Shown here: in pieces, positions 45,263-53,961 of the stretch
Position numbering within the stretch: position 1 is the first letter of the stretch
How the letters are laid out: each line of letters opens with the position of its first letter
Virus record (IMG/VR): IMGVR_UViG_3300042430_002694
Location: 207,161 to 271,160 of that record
Direction: 5' to 3' (one strand)
DNA length: 64,000 nucleotides
DNA from: a virus
Notes under the pieces: model-generated
What the model saw: only the letters and a program-made list of their open reading frames with translations
What the model was told of the DNA's origin: nothing
The model's database searches: none
Position numbers and translations under genes: made by a program

Positions 45263-45769
45263 TTATATTGATTTGAACAGAAAGTTTTCGGTTATTATCC
45301 CAAATTTTAAACCTCTTACTGAAGCGAACTCTTTAGCTGCTTCAAATTTTGCCTGATTTACAATGTATTGCTTGGCTGCATATACATAACTTGCAGTTTG
45401 CTTGTCAGTCATTCTTGCTGGGGCAGTAGGTGGTTTGGTATACTTGTCAGGCTTTACCTCAATTAACCAAGACTGCTCCTTTCCTGAGCTATCTTTGGTT
45501 ACGATATAAAAATCAACATAATATGTGTGTCCGCGTTTATCAAGAGGAGAATAGTAAGGAATTCCTACTGGTTCGCTTGAGTATTTAATAACAGTCGGGC
45601 TGTGATCACACCATTTTAGGAATTTGAATTCCCAGCTTGATCTGAATATTATTTGCGAAGTATCGCCAACGTACTTCTCAGGGAACGCTGGTTTAAAGTA
45701 TCCCTGACGGATTGTTCCAGCTCGCGGTTTTAAGAAAGTCTTGATGCTCTTCTGCTCTTTCGGTTTCAT
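45263..45769 (-). CDS. Head-completion protein, gp4-like nuclease fold
   Basis: A 168-residue protein matching T4 gp4: FRSSWEFKFLKWCDHSPTVIKYSSEPVGIPY, then YYVDFYIV and WLIEVKPDKY. The E...D..(x)ExK pattern is that of the TnsA-like restriction-endonuclease fold. In T4 it is needed to complete heads. It has its own late promoter on the minus strand. Confidence 0.78.
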   Translation of the reverse strand: MKPKEQKSIKTFLKPRAGTIRQGYFKPAFPEKYVGDTSQIIFRSSWEFKFLKWCDHSPTVIKYSSEPVGIPYYSPLDKRGHTYYVDFYIVTKDSSGKEQSWLIEVKPDKYTKPPTAPARMTDKQTASYVYAAKQYIVNQAKFEAAKEFASVRGLKFGIITENFLFKSI

Positions 45770-45773
45770 ATAG

Positions 45774-45781
45774 TTATTTAT
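45774..45781 (-). promoter_or_regulatory. T4-type late promoter, minus strand, predicted leaderless
   Basis: Read on the minus strand: TATAAATA, five bases (ACTAT), then the ATG at 45769. Confidence 0.65.
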
Positions 45782-46902
45782 AGGTACGCCATGTCAAACA
45801 CGGAATCGCTAAAATAACTATTGATCCATTCATTAAAGCTTTCAATTGAAGTATTTGAATTTCTGTCATGCATGTAACAGAAAAGGTCATTAATATCTTT
45901 GACTTTTTGTAGAGCCATCATATCTTCAGTAGAACTAAATTTTCTCTTTAGGTCACCGATTGCTTTATTCCACAAAAACACAGAGTATCCTTGCTGGATA
46001 AAATTCATCATTTGAGTCTTGCCTGCCTTATCTCGGTCAAATATAACTTGAGTAGCACCCTTTGACCCTAGATTAGAGAAAATACTTCTGGCTTTAGATG
46101 CACCAGAGGTTGCAATCGCGTTAGTTATGAACATTGAATCGAATTGACCCTCAGTCATTCTGATTGGCTTGCTGAAGTCAACGTTCAAGATATTGAAGTA
46201 GTTATTAAGAAAGTTCGCATCTTCCACCAGATCCTTCGAGAGTCCTATCTGAGAGAAGATATGAATAATATCGGAATATGACTTGATTATGTACTTACGT
46301 TCGGAATTTGGATCGAGACTTCTAATTGAGAATCCTAGTATTTTACCGGATCTTCTATCGAAATTAAAAATATAGACTTTATTATCGGATGAATCAGTAT
46401 AGAGACAATCTCCGAAATCTTCAATTAAGTTGATCGCTCGGCCCTTTATGTACTGATACGCTCTAGATTCTTCTGAAACCATATCAAGTCTCTTTAACGA
46501 GAACCTATTGATTACTTCAGTTATTGTAACAAGACTTGATGTATCGGATGTTAAGAATCTAATTAATTGATTCTCTGTCTTTTTGGGTTTTGCAACTGGT
46601 GAGTATTCTGTATCTAGGATAAAGCTTGGAAGCATGATTCCATGTTCCTTACTCATTCTGGCAACAAATTCTCCCATGGTCATATATGCCATACAACCAT
46701 CATTAAAACATTTATAAGCCCCAGTATCTAAATAGAGGTTACCACGCTTCTTTGAAACCTTCTTGTCCGAGTCTCCGCAAATTGGACACGCGAAATTTAG
46801 CTTACGGCCAGTCTCTCCATCAATTTTTTGTTTCTCAGGAACATCGTGGAATCTCTTACGTAATAAGGTTTCAATGAATGCGGTTATTTCCTCAATTCTC
46901 AT
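45778..46902 (-). CDS. DNA primase (zinc ribbon plus Toprim)
   Basis: A 374-residue primase: N-terminal zinc-binding CPICGDSDKK and YKCFNDGC at about 39-70, then a Toprim-type core with MTEGQFDSMFITNAIATSGAS near 240 and FDRDKAGK near 285. Comparable to T4 gp61 in size and role: it makes RNA primers for lagging-strand synthesis. It overlaps the polymerase gene by 11 bases. Confidence 0.8.
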   Translation of the reverse strand: MRIEEITAFIETLLRKRFHDVPEKQKIDGETGRKLNFACPICGDSDKKVSKKRGNLYLDTGAYKCFNDGCMAYMTMGEFVARMSKEHGIMLPSFILDTEYSPVAKPKKTENQLIRFLTSDTSSLVTITEVINRFSLKRLDMVSEESRAYQYIKGRAINLIEDFGDCLYTDSSDNKVYIFNFDRRSGKILGFSIRSLDPNSERKYIIKSYSDIIHIFSQIGLSKDLVEDANFLNNYFNILNVDFSKPIRMTEGQFDSMFITNAIATSGASKARSIFSNLGSKGATQVIFDRDKAGKTQMMNFIQQGYSVFLWNKAIGDLKRKFSSTEDMMALQKVKDINDLFCYMHDRNSNTSIESFNEWINSYFSDSVFDMAYL

Positions 46903-48517
46903 CAGTTATAGTTACCTTCTTTACAGGTTTTGGTTTAGTTGCGTTTTTGTAAGCTTTGTCAAGATCGTATCCCATTTTGTAGTAATCCTTTCCGGTTTTA
47001 ACAGCTTTTTCGTACTTGTCAGTTTGCAACCATGAACCACCAGACGGAGTATTGATTATTTCGCTCCAGCCATTCGATCTTAAGTATTCTTGCATCACTT
47101 CAACTGGAATTGCAAATGGATCTTCTACTTCAATTCCTAATTTCTTTGCTACTCGATCGCGATACTTAGTAAGTTCGTGTTTTGGAACGATTACTGTATT
47201 TAGGCCAAATTTAGAAATTGCTGAAATGTAAACTGGGAATAAATTCGCAGGTACCGGCTTGTCTGGATTACCAATGTATTCTTGGCAGCTTTCCGGAATT
47301 TCAGAATAGGCTAGAGTTTTTGAGTCAACTGCATACAGTGGGAAAGTTTCTTCGTTTGTGAATTCTTTGCTACGGCTTCTTGATTTAACAAGTTCAACTT
47401 TACGAACAAGGGCTGAAGTTAATTCCGGATAACCCATTGCAACTAATAATTTATTAATTGGCTCAATGATTAATCGGAAGAACTGTTGATCTCTATCCAT
47501 AGGCACTGCGAATTCTTCTGGATAAGAGCCTGGAGCGTACGCAAAAATATCAAATTCATACTCATTCGGCGAAGCATAGTAAAATTTAATCTTTGAACCG
47601 CTTCGTATCAATGCATACTTTTGATTTTTGGTTTTCTTTATCACGTGATTGTGATATGCAGCAGCTCTACCGTAAATCGGCATTCCTTTCTCCATTACTA
47701 ATGGATTTAGGCTCTTTAGGTAATCTTCGTAAACTCGAACTGAGAAGTTAAAAGCAATCTCATCGACCGTTAGCGAATTACACTCGTCTTTTAGAGCCTG
47801 TAATTTCGGAATCAAGTCTTCTTCAAGATCCAAGTTATACCCGATTCCTAAAAGATATGAATACAGCTTTTGTAAGTGCTGTCTTGCCCAAATTGGATAG
47901 GAAGCTTGAATTGCTTCAAGACCCTTAATGATTAATGATTCTTTATCAAGTAGTCGTTCGTGCTTATTATCTTTATATGATACGCTTAAGATGTATTTCT
48001 TCTTAGCGAGCCAGATTCCTGAACTAGAAAGATTTTCAAGCTCAAAATTTTGGCGATTGTCTGTGTTGAAATGAACTGCGTATTTCTCAAAAGCTTGTTC
48101 AAAATAATCCTTTAATCGGTTTCGGTTAATTGCCAAACAGAACTCAAGAGACTCTTTATTATCTAAGTCTAATCCTTCTACTGACTGAATTGCATAATCA
48201 AAACAGACATACACAGAGTCAGTATCTGTGTAAATTGCAGCTTCTTTTTCAATTTGAGAAACTTTTTTGTCTGAAATTCCTAAAATTTCATGAAGTTCAG
48301 TATCTAGGTGCCACTTGTGCTGAAAGTAGTGATTTACTGCCCGGATTGAGAATTTAATTAAATCTTGACCTTGTAGAGTAATAGATTTAGCTATTTCGTT
48401 ATTATGAAAATAGAAATATCGGTTACCGAAGGCACCATAGAATGAGTTAATTAAGATTTTAATTGCATTCTGCTTTAAATCTAGTGATTTAATTTGCTGT
48501 TCTAACTGTTTTGACAT
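46892..48517 (-). CDS. DNA polymerase family B, C-terminal part (split gene)
   Basis: A 541-residue protein containing polymerase motif B (KILINSFYGAFGNRY at about 20-34) and motif C (YTDTDSVYV near 97), palm, thumb and C-terminal regions, but no 3'-5' exonuclease domain and no motif A (DxxSLYP). A complete T4-like polymerase has about 900 residues. The ORF has its own start and a promoter just upstream, and the DNA beyond is occupied by a divergent gene, so the N-terminal half must be encoded elsewhere. A two-subunit polymerase is inferred. Confidence 0.85.
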   Translation of the reverse strand: MSKQLEQQIKSLDLKQNAIKILINSFYGAFGNRYFYFHNNEIAKSITLQGQDLIKFSIRAVNHYFQHKWHLDTELHEILGISDKKVSQIEKEAAIYTDTDSVYVCFDYAIQSVEGLDLDNKESLEFCLAINRNRLKDYFEQAFEKYAVHFNTDNRQNFELENLSSSGIWLAKKKYILSVSYKDNKHERLLDKESLIIKGLEAIQASYPIWARQHLQKLYSYLLGIGYNLDLEEDLIPKLQALKDECNSLTVDEIAFNFSVRVYEDYLKSLNPLVMEKGMPIYGRAAAYHNHVIKKTKNQKYALIRSGSKIKFYYASPNEYEFDIFAYAPGSYPEEFAVPMDRDQQFFRLIIEPINKLLVAMGYPELTSALVRKVELVKSRSRSKEFTNEETFPLYAVDSKTLAYSEIPESCQEYIGNPDKPVPANLFPVYISAISKFGLNTVIVPKHELTKYRDRVAKKLGIEVEDPFAIPVEVMQEYLRSNGWSEIINTPSGGSWLQTDKYEKAVKTGKDYYKMGYDLDKAYKNATKPKPVKKVTITDEN

Positions 48518-48525
48518 ATACGAGT

Positions 48526-48531
48526 ATTGTA
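48526..48531 (-). promoter_or_regulatory. Early-type promoter of the split polymerase gene
   Basis: On the minus strand TACAAT, eight bases, then ATG at 48517. Confidence 0.5.
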
Positions 48532-48564
48532 CTTGTGAATATTCATTTGGGTTTAATTTACCAA

Positions 48565-48572
48565 ATAAATAA
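48565..48572 (+). promoter_or_regulatory. T4-type late promoter (ATAAATAA)
   Basis: CCAAATAAATAAC lies 16 bases before the ATG at 48589, back to back with the minus-strand early promoter. Confidence 0.65.
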
Positions 48573-48588
48573 CTAAAAAGTTGAAAAC

Positions 48589-49191
48589 ATGGTAAACACT
48601 GATCGCTCTGTAATTAATAGAGCTTATCCATTTTTAAGCAATTTTCCATTTGATAAAGACTTTGATATTCAAATATCAACTTCTCCAGTCGCTGCTGTGA
48701 TGTTCGATGACGATTTTGAAACAAGCAGATCATCAACTCCGTATGTTATCAATTTTAGACACACCGGATCTCCAATCAACGCAAGTATCTCAATTGTAAA
48801 GGATGAACTTATTTGGATCGGTGAAATTGCTGAATCCATCACAAAACTTGACAGGATAGCTAAGCGAATTGACCGAGGTATTAAAACCAAGGATCTTTTA
48901 GTAAAACGCGACATGTCTTTAGAAGCGGATGAATGGATGACTCTTGTTTCAGATCGCAAGAGCTCTCTTAGCCAGGAAACGTTTAACGAAGTGCTGGCAG
49001 GTCTAGTAGGAAATAGGTCAGTTAACCAAACTGTGACACTAATAAATAATTTGAATAAGCTTTACACTAAAACTGGTCTGGTTAAATTATCAAAGGCAGA
49101 ATGTGACGTGATTTTCACGTTTCTTCATTTTAGACTGATTTATGCAAAGCTAATACTTGGCATTGTAATTGCCTCAAAAATATCAATCTAA
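48589..49191 (+). CDS. Late protein of unknown function, probably structural
   Basis: A 200-residue soluble protein without known motifs. SPINASISIVKDELIWIGEIAES at about 64-86 and a hydrophobic C-terminus. Late promoter and the following targeting-motif genes suggest a virion or assembly role. One base separates it from the next gene. Confidence 0.5.
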   Translation: MVNTDRSVINRAYPFLSNFPFDKDFDIQISTSPVAAVMFDDDFETSRSSTPYVINFRHTGSPINASISIVKDELIWIGEIAESITKLDRIAKRIDRGIKTKDLLVKRDMSLEADEWMTLVSDRKSSLSQETFNEVLAGLVGNRSVNQTVTLINNLNKLYTKTGLVKLSKAECDVIFTFLHFRLIYAKLILGIVIASKISI

Positions 49192-49464
49192 ATGGAACAA
49201 TTGGATTCATTCATTGAGTATCTGTATACGGTAGAAGAGAACTTAACTCAACTAACGACAGATCAAGTAAAAAAGCTACAGTCAATTCAAACTAAAGTAA
49301 GTGAATTAGTTAATAAAATTCAAACGCCTCAACCGGCCCAGCCTCAAAGCCAACCCCAAGTTCAAGTACGATCAATGGAATTACAGTTAGCTGAAAATAA
49401 GGTTCAAAGCTTCTCAAACTACATGGAGTTAAAAGAAACAACTAAAGCAAAGAATGCTAGGTAA
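49192..49464 (+). CDS. Small coiled-coil protein with C-terminal targeting-like motif
   Basis: A 90-residue protein: helical N-terminal half, Pro/Gln-rich middle (TPQPAQPQSQPQVQV), and a C-terminal VQSFSNYMELKET resembling the capsid-targeting motif. It overlaps the next gene by 11 bases. Confidence 0.5.
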   Translation: MEQLDSFIEYLYTVEENLTQLTTDQVKKLQSIQTKVSELVNKIQTPQPAQPQSQPQVQVRSMELQLAENKVQSFSNYMELKETTKAKNAR

Positions 49465-50254
49465 AAGACTCCATACATTTTCACAATTTATTCTAGAAAG
49501 AGGTGATTGGAATTACGCAAATCACTATGCTCAATACCTAAATAAGTTCACAGAAGATTCTGTTATATTGGATCTACTTAAAGACTTTGATAAACAGGTT
49601 AATGAATTGGAGGATACTTACTGGTATAATAGAGAAAGTCGAAATTTTAGAAACGACCATTATGCACTAGACATGAAAATCCACTCATACCCAGATGTAC
49701 AGAAATGGGCAGCACTAAAAGGATATTCAGCTGAGGAAATTGAAGAAGATGAGTCGTCATTAGAATCAGCAATGTGGGATCAGTGGGGTAGATTCATGGA
49801 AGAGACTTACGAAGTTAATTCAGAAGACTATATGAATACGTATGACTGGTTAACTAAAGTTGGAGTAGGGGGCCAAAGCGGAGGCTGGCTATTACTAGCA
49901 ATGGAGGACAGTCATTCTGACTTGGAAAGAATTCTAGAAGATAAATTCGATATGTACTTAGAAGAAGTAGCAGACGCAAATGCTGGATCAATTCAGTTAC
50001 TAAAACAAATCATTGAAAATCCAGAAGAGACTGCTGAGCTCATTGAGTTTGGAATAATTGATGAAGAGACTGCTGCTAAAGCAGAGGAGATTATTGAAGC
50101 TCGAGATGAAGTTGAAAACTGGTTACGTGAAAAACTGAATGAATTGTATCAAATAGAAAGGGATCTTGATGCAATTAAAGATGATATTAATAGATTTAGA
50201 CAGACTGCATTAGCTGATTTTTACGTATGGACCTCTGATTCAGAAGACTATTAA
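49454..50254 (+). CDS. Acidic helical protein with capsid-targeting-like N-terminus
   Basis: A 266-residue, Glu/Asp-rich helical protein starting LGKRLHTFSQFILERGDW. The C-terminal half is long coiled coil (EEIIEARDEVENWLREKLNEL). Probably a scaffold-core or internal head protein. Converges with the uvsW gene, sharing four bases. Confidence 0.55.
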   Translation: MLGKRLHTFSQFILERGDWNYANHYAQYLNKFTEDSVILDLLKDFDKQVNELEDTYWYNRESRNFRNDHYALDMKIHSYPDVQKWAALKGYSAEEIEEDESSLESAMWDQWGRFMEETYEVNSEDYMNTYDWLTKVGVGGQSGGWLLLAMEDSHSDLERILEDKFDMYLEEVADANAGSIQLLKQIIENPEETAELIEFGIIDEETAAKAEEIIEARDEVENWLREKLNELYQIERDLDAIKDDINRFRQTALADFYVWTSDSEDY

Positions 50255-51801
50255 TTAACGAATCTATTTAAGTCAAATTTGTGTTTTGACACAATGAATT
50301 TCTGACTCTTATAAATTTTCTCTCTAGCATGACCGTGCTTAACGATGTAGCCATTAAGATCGTCTATTAGATCGTAAATCGTTACCTTAACTTTCCCTTT
50401 TAATCCACGCATTCCCCTACCAATAGATTGACGTATTGTTACCTCAGATTTGTAACTCTCGGCCAAGATAATGTGATTAACGTTTTTTAAGTCAATTCCA
50501 GTAGAGAAAGTTCCGTATGATGCGACTAGTGTAACGCCAGGACCAGCTTCCATAATTCTTTGATATTCATCACGATCTGAGCTATCAACACCACCGTCTA
50601 TGTAATAAACGTGCTCTCTCCATTCCTTAATCTTATCACAAATACGCTGGCCGTACTGATCCTTAACGTTTATGTATAGAATCAAAGTATTTCCTTCAAG
50701 TTTCTTAACGAATGCAGAAATGAAGTCAATTCTAGGTTCGTAAGAGACAATGAACGCTTTTTCAGAGTCGTACATCTCTTTACCGGACTTTCCTTCTTCT
50801 CGCAGAGCCATGTATTTCTCAACAAAAGGTTCAGTTTTAGGATATTCTAAGTAAACCATTTTAATATAGACATCAGGTGAGTAGTTATTCTCAATTAAGT
50901 GACTTGCGGATAGAGTCATACTTAATGGACCAAGAAATTCTTGAATTCTGAAGAAATCCGAATAGTCTTCTTCTATTTTAATTGTTCCGGAAAGTCCAAG
51001 TTTGTATTCGACATTAACTGACTGTATTAAAATATCCCGAACAGAGTTTCCTCTACTTGTGTGACACTCATCGATACAAACAATGCTAAATTCCTTGAAG
51101 AATTCAGGAGGTCTGTTAATTAGACTTTGGTAAGTTGAAATAACTATCTCAGATTCAGCAAATGCTTTGTCTGTGTACTTACTCTTTCCGCCGATCGTCA
51201 TTACGTTAAAGCTCATCAGACCGGTATTGTAATCGTCTGTGAATTTTTCAGCAGTTTGACTAACTAGTCCAGCTCTAGGAACTACGATTAGGGCTTTTTT
51301 GCCATTTCCGGCGAGAATACCCTTTCTCTTAAGAAAGGCTAAATATAAAAAGAAAATAATTGTTTTACCAGCAGATGTTGCAAGTTCAAGAGAACAGAAC
51401 TTGTATTTTAAGGCACGAAATACTGCCTCTAATTGATAGTCTCTAGCCTCAATGTTTGAACCATCCAGCATAACTGACGTAAACTTTGCAAGTTGATCCT
51501 TTGTGAAATTTAAGTTAAATAATTTCTCATAATCTTCGATATGAACCTCATACTCAAATTTCTTACTGAAATTAAATAGTTCTTTCCAAAGGCCGACTCC
51601 GATTTTGTGAGCGCCGGTTTCTTTATCGACTACAACAAAATGGTCGTATCCGTCCCATAACTTTCGTTTATATAGACGATTAAAAAGATAGCCTTTTTGC
51701 CTCTTTTTAAAATAGAATTGAAGATCTTTGAGTTCGCCCTTTGTGTCATGGCTTACAAGTACAAGAAATTGTCGATCGTTTGATAATTTAAAGGTTAACA
51801 A
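50251..51801 (-). CDS. uvsW: UvsW-like DNA/RNA helicase
   Basis: A 516-residue SF2 helicase: N-terminal domain with KRQKGYLFNRLYKRKLWDGY, motif I ELATSAGKT near 145, CIDECHTSRG (DECH box) near 247, LGLSGT and ATP-binding motif VI IRQSIGRGMRG. Size and domain order match T4 UvsW (about 500), which unwinds recombination intermediates and R-loops and switches origin use late in infection. The possible UvsY gene lies just upstream as in T4. Confidence 0.85.
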   Translation of the reverse strand: MLTFKLSNDRQFLVLVSHDTKGELKDLQFYFKKRQKGYLFNRLYKRKLWDGYDHFVVVDKETGAHKIGVGLWKELFNFSKKFEYEVHIEDYEKLFNLNFTKDQLAKFTSVMLDGSNIEARDYQLEAVFRALKYKFCSLELATSAGKTIIFFLYLAFLKRKGILAGNGKKALIVVPRAGLVSQTAEKFTDDYNTGLMSFNVMTIGGKSKYTDKAFAESEIVISTYQSLINRPPEFFKEFSIVCIDECHTSRGNSVRDILIQSVNVEYKLGLSGTIKIEEDYSDFFRIQEFLGPLSMTLSASHLIENNYSPDVYIKMVYLEYPKTEPFVEKYMALREEGKSGKEMYDSEKAFIVSYEPRIDFISAFVKKLEGNTLILYINVKDQYGQRICDKIKEWREHVYYIDGGVDSSDRDEYQRIMEAGPGVTLVASYGTFSTGIDLKNVNHIILAESYKSEVTIRQSIGRGMRGLKGKVKVTIYDLIDDLNGYIVKHGHAREKIYKSQKFIVSKHKFDLNRFVN

Positions 51802-51816
51802 GCATTTAAAATATTT

Positions 51817-52257
51817 TTAATGCCCGTCTAGGAGCTTTTGTACGTCTAATCTGGTTTTAATACCAAATAGAACTGCGTCAATTGTTTTAATGGAATCTGA
51901 GTAAAAAGTTATCTGATTTTCAACCTGTTCGATCTTTTCTTTAAGCGAGGCGGTCTTTCCATCAACTATTGTATTCTTTTCATTAGCGCCATACCTCATT
52001 TGATGATTCTTTGATGCATCGATCCACTCTTCACCCTTCTTTTCACGGAAAGTCTTCTTAAGTTGAGTAAAGTGCTCAATAAGAGTGTGATTCTCCTCAA
52101 GCATTCTCTGCCTTAAGCTAAGAAATGTCACTTGAGCCTCAGGAATCTTACGAATGTGCTCGAGAAGTTTGATTCCTACATAGATTTCGCCAGAGAACGA
52201 TTCTCGTTTCTCTCTAAAAACTTCAGCAATAGTTCTTTTTGGGGTAGTTTCTTCCAT
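51817..52257 (-). CDS. Possible UvsY-like recombination mediator
   Basis: A 146-residue helical protein directly upstream of uvsW, the T4 gene order being uvsY next to uvsW. Its C-terminal half (SLKEKIEQVENQITFYSDSIKTIDAV, then GIKTRLDVQKLLDGH) has the length and pattern of T4 UvsY (137 residues), but similarity is weak by eye. Confidence 0.45.
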   Translation of the reverse strand: MEETTPKRTIAEVFREKRESFSGEIYVGIKLLEHIRKIPEAQVTFLSLRQRMLEENHTLIEHFTQLKKTFREKKGEEWIDASKNHQMRYGANEKNTIVDGKTASLKEKIEQVENQITFYSDSIKTIDAVLFGIKTRLDVQKLLDGH

Positions 52258-52289
52258 ACCTATATTTTATCAAAAACTTGCAGTAAGTT

Positions 52290-52760
52290 TTAACTGATAA
52301 AGCAATAATATAGACTTTCGATTTGATAGAAGTCACTATTGAACTCTTGAATTATATTACTTGAGTAAATTGAATCCCCAAGTTCATGATGATCACCGTT
52401 TGTGTAGAAGACAGAGACGCCTCCATCGTAAAGGCATACAACTGAGTCTAATTTATAGTGCTGAATTGACCCTCTAACCATCTCCTTGAATTGCTCATGA
52501 GATACGTCAGAACCCTCATTAGTAACAAAGATACTAGGAAATGATCTCTTGATCCGGTGGCCGCTATTTTCTATTGAATTTAGTATTTGTAGCACATAAG
52601 GCAGCTTGCCATAGTCATCTAGGTCTTTTAGGACTTGATTGTACTGTTTTGAATTAGTAAAGTTATAAATTACGAAAGGTTTTTGCGCCTGCACACAGTC
52701 TCTAACCAATTGATAATGGTTTCCATCGTATTCTCTTGTTTTTCTTAGCGATCTGTTCAT
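52290..52760 (-). CDS. Unknown small protein
   Basis: A 156-residue protein with a basic start and beta-rich second half (LDSVVCLYDGGVSVFYTNGDHHELG). A late-type ATAAATAA lies 30 bases upstream on the minus strand. No family recognised. Confidence 0.5.
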   Translation of the reverse strand: MNRSLRKTREYDGNHYQLVRDCVQAQKPFVIYNFTNSKQYNQVLKDLDDYGKLPYVLQILNSIENSGHRIKRSFPSIFVTNEGSDVSHEQFKEMVRGSIQHYKLDSVVCLYDGGVSVFYTNGDHHELGDSIYSSNIIQEFNSDFYQIESLYYCFIS

Positions 52761-52767
52761 AATTTAG

Positions 52768-52773
52768 TATATT
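52768..52773 (+). promoter_or_regulatory. Early-type promoter, TATATT core
   Basis: ATTTAGTATATTAGAT lies 38 bases before the ATG at 52812, back to back with the minus-strand gene. Confidence 0.5.
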
Positions 52774-52789
52774 AGATAAAACTACTAGG

Positions 52790-52797
52790 TTATTTAT
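52790..52797 (-). promoter_or_regulatory. T4-type late promoter, minus strand
   Basis: GATAAATAACC read on the minus strand, 30 bases before the ATG at 52760. Confidence 0.5.
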
Positions 52798-52811
52798 CAG
52801 TAAAATACTCT

Positions 52812-53351
52812 ATGGAAAATCATATTCATATTAACATATTCGACTTTGACGAAACTCTCTTTAGAGTGCCAGGTTACACATGCAAAGAAGCAAAGGGAAT
52901 TACGCCCTACGACTGGTTTGACTCGCCTGAGTCTTTATCACCGGAGTTCAACATTCGAGCAATCTTAAATACTTGCGAGCAAACTCAAGCGCAACCAGAC
53001 GTTCTTAGTTTTTTAATAACTCACCGAGTTAAAGCCTGTCAAGAAAGAGTTCTTGAAATACTTAGAGATAATGGCGGAATCTTATTCGATAAAACGTTCT
53101 TTCTTGGAAGAGAATCTGCTAAGGCTGAGGTTGCCCTTAAATTGATTAGAACTCACGAAGCTAATTCAATCACAATATTTGAAGATTCACTATGGGAAAT
53201 CATTAAGTACACAGAAGCATTCTTGGATGCAGGCTTAATGATTGATATTGAATTCATCTTTGTTGATAAGAGTCGAGTAATTACAATCGCATGGGAAACC
53301 GCTAGGTCCATTGCTGAACTATCTCAAATTGAAAAATTAAGCATACAATGA
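52812..53351 (+). CDS. HAD-superfamily protein (RNA-repair HAD type)
   Basis: A 179-residue protein with NIFDFDETLFRVPG (motif I, Asp10 and Asp12), LITHRVKACQERV (motif II), and IFEDSLWEII (motif IV). This matches HAD domains of the Swiss Army Knife RNA-repair group. It is coupled by a 4-base overlap to a P-loop kinase and lies just before a ligase fusion, forming phosphatase, kinase and ligase in a row. Confidence 0.68.
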   Translation: MENHIHINIFDFDETLFRVPGYTCKEAKGITPYDWFDSPESLSPEFNIRAILNTCEQTQAQPDVLSFLITHRVKACQERVLEILRDNGGILFDKTFFLGRESAKAEVALKLIRTHEANSITIFEDSLWEIIKYTEAFLDAGLMIDIEFIFVDKSRVITIAWETARSIAELSQIEKLSIQ

Positions 53352-53956
53352 TATTATTCGTAGAAGGCGCCAGGCACTGTGGCAAAACATTTTTAATTAA
53401 TCAATTTATCGAGAAGGCAAATGATCCAAGAATTGAGTACTACAAATTCTATTTCGCAGATCATATTAAAACGTTAGGATTAGTTGGATTAGACACTGAT
53501 CCAAGTCTTCATTATTTTAGCTTGGGAAATATCATGACCATTATGGAAATGAATCTTAGACCTGAATATTCAGATAAAATTTGGATATTTGATCGAGCTA
53601 TCATATCTGCATACACTTGGGCAATCTTAAGAAAAAGATTAACTCGAACTAAAGCTGAGCTTGAATTCTTAACTCTATTGAAAACTAATTTATATGCAAA
53701 TTCAAAAACGTTAGTAGTTTCAGTTGCAGGTCAAACTGGTGATTCTAGCAGAGTTAAAGATACTTGGGATGGAGCACATTCTACACTAGAAGAACAGCAA
53801 CTAATGGCTCATCTAATTGAGCTTGGTGTAAAAGATCTTGTAAATTCAGAAAAAAATAACAAACTAAGCATCGTTTTTAATAAGTTTGATGAAGATTCGG
53901 TTAATTCATTTAATGCCGAGTGTTATACATTATTAGGAATAGAGCCTAATAAATAA
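53348..53956 (+). CDS. P-loop nucleotide kinase-like protein
   Basis: A 202-residue P-loop protein with FVEGARHCGKTFLIN (Walker A) at residues 4-18 and IFDRAIISAYTW near 78, the DRx...S pattern of deoxynucleoside and thymidylate kinases. Between a HAD phosphatase and a ligase gene it might act on RNA or DNA ends instead. Substrate undetermined. Confidence 0.6.
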   Translation: MILFVEGARHCGKTFLINQFIEKANDPRIEYYKFYFADHIKTLGLVGLDTDPSLHYFSLGNIMTIMEMNLRPEYSDKIWIFDRAIISAYTWAILRKRLTRTKAELEFLTLLKTNLYANSKTLVVSVAGQTGDSSRVKDTWDGAHSTLEEQQLMAHLIELGVKDLVNSEKNNKLSIVFNKFDEDSVNSFNAECYTLLGIEPNK

Positions 53957-53961
53957 CAGAT

